The notes under the pieces: generated by a model
What the model saw: only the letters and a program-made list of their open reading frames with translations
What the model was told of the DNA's origin: nothing
The model's database searches: none
Source of the DNA: JAQGMO01 sp050954505
GTDB taxonomy: Bacteria; Pseudomonadota; Gammaproteobacteria; Burkholderiales; Burkholderiaceae_D
NCBI GenBank assembly: GCA_050954505.1
Contig: JBPBPY010000057.1
Coordinates: 1-11,771 of the forward strand
Direction of reading: 5' to 3'
DNA length: 11,771 nucleotides
Made by a program: the position numbers and the translations under genes
In this document: one piece after another, positions 1 to 6,378 of the stretch
Position numbering within the stretch: position 1 is the first letter of the stretch
How the letters are laid out: each line of letters begins with the position of its first letter

Positions 1-2
1 TA

Positions 3-680
3 TCGTATGGCCACATCGAAGCCGTCAAGGGCATCGACTTTGCCTTGCGCGAAGGCGAGATCACCGCGCTGATCGGCGCCAATGGCGCCGGCAAGAGCAC
101 CACGCTGCTGGCTCTGTCCGGCCTGGTGAAAGCCAGCCGCGGCCAGGTGCTGTTCGACGGCGTTGACCTTGCCAGACTGTCGGCGCACAAGATCGTCCAG
201 AGCGGTCTGGTGCAGGTGGCCGAAGGGCGCGCCATCCTGGCCACCCTGACGATCGGTGAAAACCTCTCGCTGGGCGCCTATGTGCGGCGCGACCGCGCAC
301 AGATCGCGCGCGACCTCGACTGGGTCTACACGCTGTTTCCGGTATTGAAAACCCGCATCGATGGCCTGGCCGGCAACCTCTCCGGTGGTGAACAGCAGAT
401 GCTGGCCATTGGCCGCGCGCTGATGGCCAAGCCGCGCATCCTGCTGCTCGACGAACCCTCGATGGGGCTCGCACCCCTGATCGTGCAGGGCATTTTCCGC
501 ACCATCAAGCAGATCAATGAAACCGGCATGACGGTCTTGCTGGTCGAGCAGAATGTGCGCCAGGCGCTGCGCATCGCCCAGCATGGCTATGTGCTGGAGA
601 ATGGCAAAATCGTGCTGGAAGACAGTGCAGCCGAGCTGCTCAGCAATCCCAAGGTGGAAGAAGCCTACCTTGGCGGCTGA
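3..680 (+). CDS. livF: LivF, ATP-binding protein of a branched-chain amino acid ABC transporter (5' end cut off by the window)
   Basis: This is the second ATPase of a LIV-type importer, which drives uptake of leucine, isoleucine and valine (or related amides) together with LivG, LivH, LivM and a periplasmic binding protein. The reading frame is open from base 3 and starts mid-gene with SYGHIEAVKGIDF, the usual LivF N-terminal stretch. About 8-12 residues are therefore missing, and the TTG at 45 is not the true start. Visible motifs are Walker A GANGAGKST (about 75-101), the signature LSGGEQQ (from 378), Walker B LLLDEP (about 441-458) and the LivF-type LLVEQN switch loop, where Gln follows Glu. 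The C-terminus PKVEEAYLGG is typical of the family. The other liv genes presumably lie upstream. The RIO kinase gene begins 6 nt after the stop, so the two are probably co-transcribed. Confidence 0.96.
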   Translation, partial: SYGHIEAVKGIDFALREGEITALIGANGAGKSTTLLALSGLVKASRGQVLFDGVDLARLSAHKIVQSGLVQVAEGRAILATLTIGENLSLGAYVRRDRAQIARDLDWVYTLFPVLKTRIDGLAGNLSGGEQQMLAIGRALMAKPRILLLDEPSMGLAPLIVQGIFRTIKQINETGMTVLLVEQNVRQALRIAQHGYVLENGKIVLEDSAAELLSNPKVEEAYLGG

Positions 681-686
681 TCCTTC

Positions 687-1538
687 ATGAAGACACCGAA
701 AAGAATTCTGCCGCTGGTGGAAGAGGGCTTGATCGACGAAGTCATGCGCCAGCTCATGAGCGGCAAGGAAGCCATTGTGTATGTGGTGCGCTGTGGTGAC
801 GAGGTGCGTTGCGCCAAGGTCTACAAGGAAGCCAACCAGCGCAGTTTCCACCAGGCCGTGGCCTACCAGGAAGGCCGCCGCGTGAAGAACAGCCGCCAGG
901 CGCGCGCCATGGAAAAGGGCAGCAAGTACGGCCGCAAGATGGCCGAGGAAACCTGGCAGAACGCTGAAGTCGATGCACTGTACCGGCTGGCCGCCGCAGG
1001 CGTGCGGGTGCCCACACCCTACATCTGTTTCGAGGGCGTGCTGCTGATGGAACTGGTCACCGACGCCGACGGCAATGCGGCGCCACGCTTGAATGATGTC
1101 GAACTCGACCGCGACAGCGCCTTGCTGTTCCATGGCATGCTGCTGCGCGAAGTGATCCTGATGTTATGTGCCGGCGTGATCCATGGCGACCTCTCCGAAT
1201 ACAACATCCTGGTCGATGAATACGGCCCGGTGATCATCGACCTGCCGCAAGCCATCGACGCGGCCGGCAGCAGTGTCGCTGCCGGCATGCTGCAACGCGA
1301 CGTCGACAACCTGGCCAATTTTTTCGGCACCCTTGCGCCGGAACTGATCGGCAGCCAGTATGGCCAGGAAATCTGGGCACTGTATGAAGCCGGCCTGCTG
1401 GCTCCCGACGTGGCCTTGACCGGCGTGGTGGCAGCACCCGAGGGCGTGGCCGACGTCGGCGCCGTGCTGCATGAAATCGAACTGGCGCGCCTGGAAGAAG
1501 AAGCGCGCGAGCGGCGGCTGGCGGAAGCGCGAGCTTGA
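687..1538 (+). CDS. RIO1-family atypical serine/threonine protein kinase
   Basis: The protein has 283 residues and resembles the bacterial RIO kinases found in Pseudomonas and Burkholderiales. The N-terminus MKTPKRI and the run SGKEAIVYVVR (residues 25-35) form the nucleotide-binding loop, and K44 in CAKVYK is the ATP-anchoring lysine. The catalytic loop is HGDLSEYN (166-173) with D168 as the catalytic aspartate. The metal-binding site is IIDLPQ with D185, the RIO replacement for DFG. The C-terminus is Glu/Arg-rich and helical. RIO kinases are best known from archaeal and eukaryotic ribosome maturation; the bacterial substrate is not evident here. There is no good Shine-Dalgarno before the ATG, but the N-terminus matches the family and the start lies 6 nt after the livF stop, so translation may be coupled. 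Its TGA directly abuts the stop codon of the convergent tspO gene. Confidence 0.95.
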   Translation: MKTPKRILPLVEEGLIDEVMRQLMSGKEAIVYVVRCGDEVRCAKVYKEANQRSFHQAVAYQEGRRVKNSRQARAMEKGSKYGRKMAEETWQNAEVDALYRLAAAGVRVPTPYICFEGVLLMELVTDADGNAAPRLNDVELDRDSALLFHGMLLREVILMLCAGVIHGDLSEYNILVDEYGPVIIDLPQAIDAAGSSVAAGMLQRDVDNLANFFGTLAPELIGSQYGQEIWALYEAGLLAPDVALTGVVAAPEGVADVGAVLHEIELARLEEEARERRLAEARA

Positions 1539-2021
1539 CTACCCAAGCAATGCCGGATTGGCACGCCATACGGCCAGGGTCAGAGCCACGGCAAAGCTGA
1601 CCCACAGCAGGTAGGGCAGCAGCAGGGCGCCTGCCAGTGGTTTGATGCGCCAGAAGCTCGTCATGGTGGCCAGCACCAGCAGCCACATTACGATGGCATC
1701 GGCCAACGCTGCTGCACCCAGGTGCCATTCGAAAAACAACCAGGTCCACAGGGCATTTGGGATCAACTGAATGACGAACAGCGCCAGTGCCATGCGGGTG
1801 CCGGCAAAGCCGCGCGCGGGCCAGACCAGCCAGGCGGCAAATGCCATCATCAGGTAAAGCAGGCTCCATACCGGCGCGAACAGCCAGGCCGGCGGCGCCC
1901 AGGACGGCAGCGCCAGTTGCCCGTAAAAGCTGGCGGCATTGCGCGAAGCAGTGCCACCTGCAGCGGCGGCGGCAAAACACAATAACAGCCAGCCGGCCAG
2001 TCCCAACCATTGTTTGCGCAT
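1539..2021 (-). CDS. tspO: TspO/MBR family membrane protein
   Basis: This is a 160-residue inner-membrane protein of the TspO/peripheral benzodiazepine receptor family, which binds porphyrins and related ligands. Bacterial members are implicated in tetrapyrrole handling and stress or oxygen responses. About five hydrophobic helices can be seen (roughly 5-22, 45-66, 77-97, 103-121, 128-150). The family hallmarks are LPSWAPPAWLFAPVW (38-52), PNALW (88-92) and PYLLWVSFA (136-144). I see Thr at residue 148, where an Asn is common in the family. The start at 2021 gives the normal length; an ATG 13 codons upstream would add a non-family extension. A weak purine tract (CGAAGAA) precedes the chosen start. 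The gene converges on the RIO kinase gene with zero spacing. Confidence 0.95.
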   Translation of the reverse strand: MRKQWLGLAGWLLLCFAAAAAGGTASRNAASFYGQLALPSWAPPAWLFAPVWSLLYLMMAFAAWLVWPARGFAGTRMALALFVIQLIPNALWTWLFFEWHLGAAALADAIVMWLLVLATMTSFWRIKPLAGALLLPYLLWVSFAVALTLAVWRANPALLG

Positions 2022-2050
2022 GACGAATTCTTCGAGACAGCAAGAGGGCG

Positions 2051-2059
2051 ATTGTAGCA
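2051..2059 (-). promoter_or_regulatory. Probable extended -10 promoter element for tspO
   Basis: Read on the minus strand, the sequence is TGCTACAAT: a TACAAT -10 box preceded by the TGn extension. Initiation would fall near 2044, giving a leader of about 20-25 nt before the tspO ATG. I see no good -35 box at 16-18 bp, which extended -10 promoters tolerate. The assignment rests on motif match alone. Confidence 0.4.
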
Positions 2060-2095
2060 ATCAGGTTCATGGCGCGTCGACGCACATCCAGCATG

Positions 2096-2119
2096 CTTGC
2101 GCCATCACAATCGCGCAAG
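2096..2119. repeat. Short inverted repeat (7-bp arms, 10-nt loop)
   Basis: The arms CTTGCGC and GCGCAAG are separated by CATCACAATC. The hairpin lies downstream of the helicase stop codon and upstream of the tspO promoter. It could mark the 3' end of the helicase mRNA, but it has no T-run, and the stem is short enough to arise by chance in GC-rich DNA. Confidence 0.3.
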
Positions 2120-2153
2120 TGGCGCCGGCATTGTCGCCTGCGCTGCAGCGCGC

Positions 2154-4757
2154 TTATGCCAATGGCGCCAGCAGCATGGCCAGATCGGCGGCATCGAACT
2201 TGGGCGCCAGCGCAGCATCTTCGCCGAGCACGCCATCTGCCAGCGTCGCCTTGCGCTGCTGCAGTTCGATGACTTTTTCCTCGATGCTGCCTTCGACCAC
2301 CAGCCGGTAGACCAACACGGTCTTGTCCTGGCCGATGCGGTGCGCGCGGGCAGTGGCCTGTTCTTCCACTGCCGGGTTCCACCACGGGTCCATGTGGATG
2401 ACGGTATCGGCCGCAGTCAGGTTCAGCCCGACGCCGCCGGCTTTCAGGCTGATCAGGAAGATCGGCACTTCGCCGCCCTGGAACTTCGCCACCACCCGGC
2501 CGCGTTCGGCCGGCGCAGTCCTGCCGGTCAGGCTGATCCAGGGCAGGGCTTGGGCTGCCAGCCGCTCGCCGATCAGGTCGAGCAATTCGGTGAATTGTGA
2601 AAACACCAGGATGCGCCGGCCTTGCGCCACCAGCTGCGTGAGCATTTCTTCCAGCAGCTCGAGCTTGGCGCGCTCCATGCCGGGAGGTGTCTTCACGCCC
2701 TTGAGCAGCCAGGGGTCGCAGCAGACCTGGCGCAGTTTGAGCAAGGCATCGAGAATGCTGATCTGGGCACCGTCGAAGTTTTTTTTCTTCAGCGCCTTGC
2801 GTACATTTTCATCGGCCGCCACACGCACGCTTTCATACAGGTCGCGCTGCTGGCCTTGCAATCGCACCCGCTTGATTGCTTCGACGCGCGGCGGCAGTTC
2901 AGTGGCTACCTCTTCCTTGCGACGGCGCAGGATGAACGGGCGCACGCGGCGCGCCAGCAAGGCTGCGCGCGTGCTTTCGCCATTGACTTCGATCGGCTTG
3001 CGCCAGAGCCGCGCAAAGCTGCGCCAGTCGCCAAGAAAGCCGGGCATGAGGAAGTCGAACTGGCTCCACAATTCACCAAGATGGTTTTCCAGCGGCGTGC
3101 CTGTCAGGCACAGGCGGTGCCGCGCGCGCAGCCGGCGCACCGCGTTGGCGGCGCGGCTGGTGGGATTCTTGACGTTTTGCGCTTCATCGAGGATCAACAG
3201 GTGGAACTGCTGCGTCTCCAGTGCCGAGCGGTCGCGCCACAGCAGCGGGTAGGTCGTCAGCACCACGTCGAACTCGGCCATGCGGGCAAAGCCGGCGCGT
3301 CGCTGCGGACCCTGCAGGGCCAGTATGCGCAAGGAAGGCGCCATGCGCTGTGCCTCGGCCAGCCAGTTGAACACCAGCGAGGTGGGCAGCACCACCAGCG
3401 CCGGGCAGTCGAGCCTGCCAGCTTGCTGTTCCACCAGCAGATGGGCCAGCGCCTGCGCGGTTTTTCCCAGTCCCATGTCGTCGGCAAGAATGCCGCCCAG
3501 ATGATGGGTGCGCAAATACTGCAGCCAGGCCAGACCATGCAATTGATACGGGCGCAGCACCACACCAAGTCCGGCAGGCGCCGCCACGGCCACCGGCGCG
3601 CCGGCCCGCGCCAAACGCTGGCCCAGCAGCTGCAGCCCGGCGTCGCCGCGCAATTGCCAGTCCCCATGCGGGCCGGCGCGGCTGGCCTGGGTTGACCTCA
3701 GGTTCTCGCGCAGCGCTTCCAGGCGCCAGGCATCCCAGGCGGAGAGTTTCAGCGGGCCTTCCTTGCGCCGTGGATCGGTCAGCAGTTCCAGCATGCCGGC
3801 AACGATGGCTTTCAAAGGTGCGGCGGGCGCCTCGTAGCGTTTGCCGCCGGGTGCCCTGAGCTTGATGATTTCGCCATCGCCGATCCCGGCAAGCTGCCGT
3901 GCATCGAGCCAGCGCCGGTCGCGCGCCAGCAATGCGGCCAGCAGCGGCGCCAGGTCGATGACCTGGCCATCGATTTCGACACCGAGGCTGAGCATCCAGC
4001 TGCCTTCATCGACGGGCTGCCCCAGTGCCGAGATGCCGGCAGCGGGCGCCTGCAAGGGCAATGCCACCTCGCGCGCGCTGCGCTGGCCAGTGGCCACATC
4101 GAGCACCAGGTGCCAGGCTTGCACGGCCACGCTTTCATGGGCGAAGCCGGGCCGCACCACCAGCGACCAGCCCAGCGCCTGCAGGCGTGGCGCCTGATCG
4201 GCCCAGAAGTCATTGAAGTCCTCTTCGCGCAGCAGGCTCCAGGGCGATCCCAGCTGCGGGGCGCGTGCAACATCGCGCCACTGCAAGGTGCTGGATTCGA
4301 GCGGCAGCAAGCCGAGCTGCCAGACCAGGTCGAGCGCATCGGCTTCTGCTTCCAGCGCACGTGGCTGGCCGGCAAACACGCAGTCAAACGGAAAACGCCG
4401 GTCCGCCTCGGGGCGCCGGTTCAGCACCGCCACCGGCGCGGGCGTTTGCCAGGATTGTCCGGAATCCGCGCTGTAGACCCAATCGATCCACGCCATTGTG
4501 ACATTTCCGCCACGTGGACCAAAAGGCGCTTTGGCGCGCATGCCAAGCAGTCCATCGCCGCGTCCCAGGGTTTGCAAAGTCAGGCGTGGCTGGAACACGA
4601 TGGGCGCGGCAATCGGCTTGCCACGGGGGAAAGGGGCAGGTGAATTCATGGAAGTCGCATTATAGGACCAGGCCAAGCGCTTGCCCGCCGGTGCAGCGTC
4701 GAATGTAAAAATGACCTCTGCAGACATCGTCTTGGCGCCAGGTGATATCAAAACCAT
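2154..4757 (-). CDS. SNF2-family DEAD/DEAH-box helicase (ATP-dependent DNA translocase)
   Basis: The protein has up to 867 residues and a complete SNF2 ATPase core in its C-terminal half. Motif I is ADDMGLGKT (425-433), the Walker B box is DEAQ (524-527) and motif III is LTGTPLEN (551-558). ILVFSQF lies at 716-722, followed by SLKAGGVGLNL (770-780), DPWWNP (790-795) and the arginine-finger motif ARAHRIGQ (803-810). The first 400 residues resemble the poorly characterised N-terminal region of bacterial SNF2 proteins. I see no SWIM-type CxC...CxH zinc finger there. Such proteins translocate on duplex DNA and remodel protein-DNA complexes; the specific cellular role cannot be told from sequence. 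The start is uncertain: ATGs at 4757, 4727 and 4649 are in frame. None has a strong Shine-Dalgarno, but coding-like codons extend upstream of 4649 and a plausible -10 box fits 4757 or 4727. The gene is divergent from the adaptor operon and shares its promoter region. Confidence 0.93.
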   Translation of the reverse strand: MVLISPGAKTMSAEVIFTFDAAPAGKRLAWSYNATSMNSPAPFPRGKPIAAPIVFQPRLTLQTLGRGDGLLGMRAKAPFGPRGGNVTMAWIDWVYSADSGQSWQTPAPVAVLNRRPEADRRFPFDCVFAGQPRALEAEADALDLVWQLGLLPLESSTLQWRDVARAPQLGSPWSLLREEDFNDFWADQAPRLQALGWSLVVRPGFAHESVAVQAWHLVLDVATGQRSAREVALPLQAPAAGISALGQPVDEGSWMLSLGVEIDGQVIDLAPLLAALLARDRRWLDARQLAGIGDGEIIKLRAPGGKRYEAPAAPLKAIVAGMLELLTDPRRKEGPLKLSAWDAWRLEALRENLRSTQASRAGPHGDWQLRGDAGLQLLGQRLARAGAPVAVAAPAGLGVVLRPYQLHGLAWLQYLRTHHLGGILADDMGLGKTAQALAHLLVEQQAGRLDCPALVVLPTSLVFNWLAEAQRMAPSLRILALQGPQRRAGFARMAEFDVVLTTYPLLWRDRSALETQQFHLLILDEAQNVKNPTSRAANAVRRLRARHRLCLTGTPLENHLGELWSQFDFLMPGFLGDWRSFARLWRKPIEVNGESTRAALLARRVRPFILRRRKEEVATELPPRVEAIKRVRLQGQQRDLYESVRVAADENVRKALKKKNFDGAQISILDALLKLRQVCCDPWLLKGVKTPPGMERAKLELLEEMLTQLVAQGRRILVFSQFTELLDLIGERLAAQALPWISLTGRTAPAERGRVVAKFQGGEVPIFLISLKAGGVGLNLTAADTVIHMDPWWNPAVEEQATARAHRIGQDKTVLVYRLVVEGSIEEKVIELQQRKATLADGVLGEDAALAPKFDAADLAMLLAPLA

Positions 4758-4786
4758 ACGGCTTCGAGGCGCTGAATCCAGCTGAC

Positions 4787-4792
4787 ATTTTA
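4787..4792 (-). promoter_or_regulatory. Possible -10 box for the SNF2 helicase gene
   Basis: The minus strand reads TAAAAT, one mismatch from consensus, in an AT-rich island between the divergent genes. It would place initiation near 4780, about 23 nt before the ATG at 4757. No good -35 hexamer is visible at standard spacing. Confidence 0.3.
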
Positions 4793-4798
4793 ATTGAA

Positions 4799-4827
4799 TT
4801 GCTGCAACAGTTGTCTTGGGGTATAGT
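4799..4827 (+). promoter_or_regulatory. Probable sigma70-type promoter of the adaptor/M50/SecA-like operon
   Basis: TTGCTG (4799-4804) and TATAGT (4822-4827) are separated by 17 bp, the optimal spacing. Initiation would fall near 4834. This leaves only about 6 nt before the ATG at 4840, which argues that translation begins further downstream, at 4930, with a leader of roughly 95 nt. It is the only AT-rich, promoter-like stretch upstream of the operon. It sits back-to-back with the possible helicase promoter, so one regulator could affect both. Confidence 0.55.
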
Positions 4828-4929
4828 TTCTTATAGGTAATGAATTACCTGTTGAGTAACTTTGCTCCACGCAGCAGATCCGGGCGTTGCGGACCGGCGG
4901 TCATTTGCCACCCGTTGCTGGAAATGCGA

Positions 4930-6378
4930 ATGCTAGAAAGGGATCGTCTGGACGCACTGCACATCATCGAGGGTTCGGCAGACATGCAATTGCCTGAACT
5001 GGACGCGGCTGCCATCCTGCAATGCCAGGCAGCCTTGCTGTCCCATGGGCAGGTCGACACCGCTGCGGCGCAGGTGGCGACCTGGCTGGCAACAGCGTAT
5101 GGGCTGCAGCGCGTTGCCATCGGTTTTGTCAGCAGCAATGCAGTGCGTCTGGTCGCGGTCTCGCATGGCGCCACGCTTGATCCGCGCCAGGAACTCAACA
5201 CCCGCATCAGTGCTGCCATGGATGAAGCAATCGACCAGGGTGCGGCCATCAGTCTGCCATTGGCTGCCGACCAGGGTGGGCAGCCACGCATTACCATCGC
5301 CCATGCGGAATTGCGCCGTGCCCTTGGTGGTTCGCTGTGCACGATTCCCTTCCTTGACCCGGTCAGCGGCGCACTGGCAGGCGCACTGACTCTGGAGCGC
5401 CAGCAACAGACGCCGTTCGAAGGCAGGGAGCTGGCTTTTTGCGCCGCCCTGGCCGCCGCCCTCATGCCGGTGCTGTTGCTCAAGGATGCCGCGCAGCGCT
5501 CCTGGACGCAGCGCCTGCGCCAGGATGCCGGCGCAAGCTGGGCACGCCTGTGCGGCCGTGGCGAATACCGCTTGAAGGGCCTTGCACTGGTGCTGCCGGC
5601 AGCCTTGCTGGTGCTGCTGCTGGCGCCGCTGCCTTATCACGTGAATGCGCCGGTGCGACTGGAAGGGGCCATCCAGCGCGCCCTGGTTGCGGCCGACGAC
5701 GGCTATGTACAACAGGTCATGGTGCGCCCGGGCGACCTGGTCAGCAGCGGCCAGGTGCTGGTCGAAATGGCGCAGCAAGACCTGCAGCTGCAACGCAGCA
5801 AACTGGAAAGTGAACTGGCGCAGCAAGAGGGCGCTTACGGCATGGCGCTGGCGCAGGCCGACCGCGGCCAGCTCATTGCCAGCCAGGCCAAGGCCGACCA
5901 GGCGCGCGCGCAGCTCGAACTGATTGCCCAGCAAATCGAGCGCGCCCATGTACGGGCACCCTTTGACGGCGTCATCATCAGCGGCGACCTGACACAGTCG
6001 CTGGGCGCGCCGGTACAGCGCGGCGGCATGCTGATGACGGTGGCGCCGCGCGAGCGCTACCGCCTGATCATCGAAGTCGACGAACGCGACATCGGCGATG
6101 TCGTCATCGGCGCCGAGGGTGCCATCACGCTGGCGGCCATGCCTGGGCAAAGCATTGCCTTTCGCACCGAGCGGATTGCCCCGGTGGCAGTGACCCGCGA
6201 TGGACGCCATTTCTTCGAGGTTGAAGGCCGGCTGGCCAGCCGCTCCAACGCCATTCGTCCAGGACTGGAAGGCGTGGCGCGCATCGAAGCGCCGTCGCGC
6301 TCGCTGGTCTCGAGCTGGGGACGGCGCGCCTGGATCTGGCTGCGGCTTTCGTTGTGGTCGCTGGGCTGGTGGCAATGA
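4930..6378 (+). CDS. GAF domain-TM-HlyD fusion: inner-membrane periplasmic adaptor with a cytosolic GAF domain
   Basis: The start at 4930 gives 482 residues; numbers here count from the longer in-frame ATG at 4840 (512 residues). Residues 55-215 look like a GAF fold, ending with a FLDPVSGALAGALTLER strand pair. A hydrophobic helix follows (about 246-265). Next is a periplasmic HlyD adaptor: first lipoyl half GYVQQVMVRPGDLVSSGQVL (288-307), an alpha-helical hairpin (312-370), the second lipoyl half from VRAPFDGVI (371-379) and a beta-barrel region to about 485. The C-terminus is a Trp-rich hydrophobic segment (WIWLRLSLWSLGWW) that may re-enter the membrane. HlyD adaptors normally link inner-membrane transporters to outer-membrane channels. 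The GAF part would be cytosolic and could sense a ligand or hold a partner. I prefer 4930 because GGAA lies 6 nt upstream and codons before it look non-coding. The stop overlaps the next start (ATGA). Confidence 0.88.
   Translation: MLERDRLDALHIIEGSADMQLPELDAAAILQCQAALLSHGQVDTAAAQVATWLATAYGLQRVAIGFVSSNAVRLVAVSHGATLDPRQELNTRISAAMDEAIDQGAAISLPLAADQGGQPRITIAHAELRRALGGSLCTIPFLDPVSGALAGALTLERQQQTPFEGRELAFCAALAAALMPVLLLKDAAQRSWTQRLRQDAGASWARLCGRGEYRLKGLALVLPAALLVLLLAPLPYHVNAPVRLEGAIQRALVAADDGYVQQVMVRPGDLVSSGQVLVEMAQQDLQLQRSKLESELAQQEGAYGMALAQADRGQLIASQAKADQARAQLELIAQQIERAHVRAPFDGVIISGDLTQSLGAPVQRGGMLMTVAPRERYRLIIEVDERDIGDVVIGAEGAITLAAMPGQSIAFRTERIAPVAVTRDGRHFFEVEGRLASRSNAIRPGLEGVARIEAPSRSLVSSWGRRAWIWLRLSLWSLGWWQ

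Larger units (their letters stand above)
2022..2153. other. Intergenic region between the SNF2 helicase gene and tspO
   Basis: This 132-bp gap lies between two genes transcribed leftwards. It contains a likely tspO promoter near its left end, a 7-bp inverted repeat (2096-2102 with 2113-2119) and a perfect 12-bp palindrome GCGCTGCAGCGC (2140-2151) just past the helicase stop. No hairpin is followed by a T-run in the transcribed direction, so a classical intrinsic terminator is not visible. No convincing open reading frame was seen. Confidence 0.6.

Noticed and set aside
2140..2151. The palindrome GCGCTGCAGCGC as a terminator or operator
   Set aside because: It is a single 12-bp palindrome with no loop or T-run, and such palindromes are common in GC-rich DNA.
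1234..2385. A 383-codon minus-strand frame spanning the kinase end, tspO and the helicase end
   Set aside because: It crosses three better-supported genes in another frame, and its sequence is Arg/Ala-rich without motifs.
4933..6375. A 480-codon minus-strand frame opposite the GAF-HlyD gene
   Set aside because: It has low-complexity antisense composition and no recognisable domain, and the plus strand encodes a well-formed adaptor.
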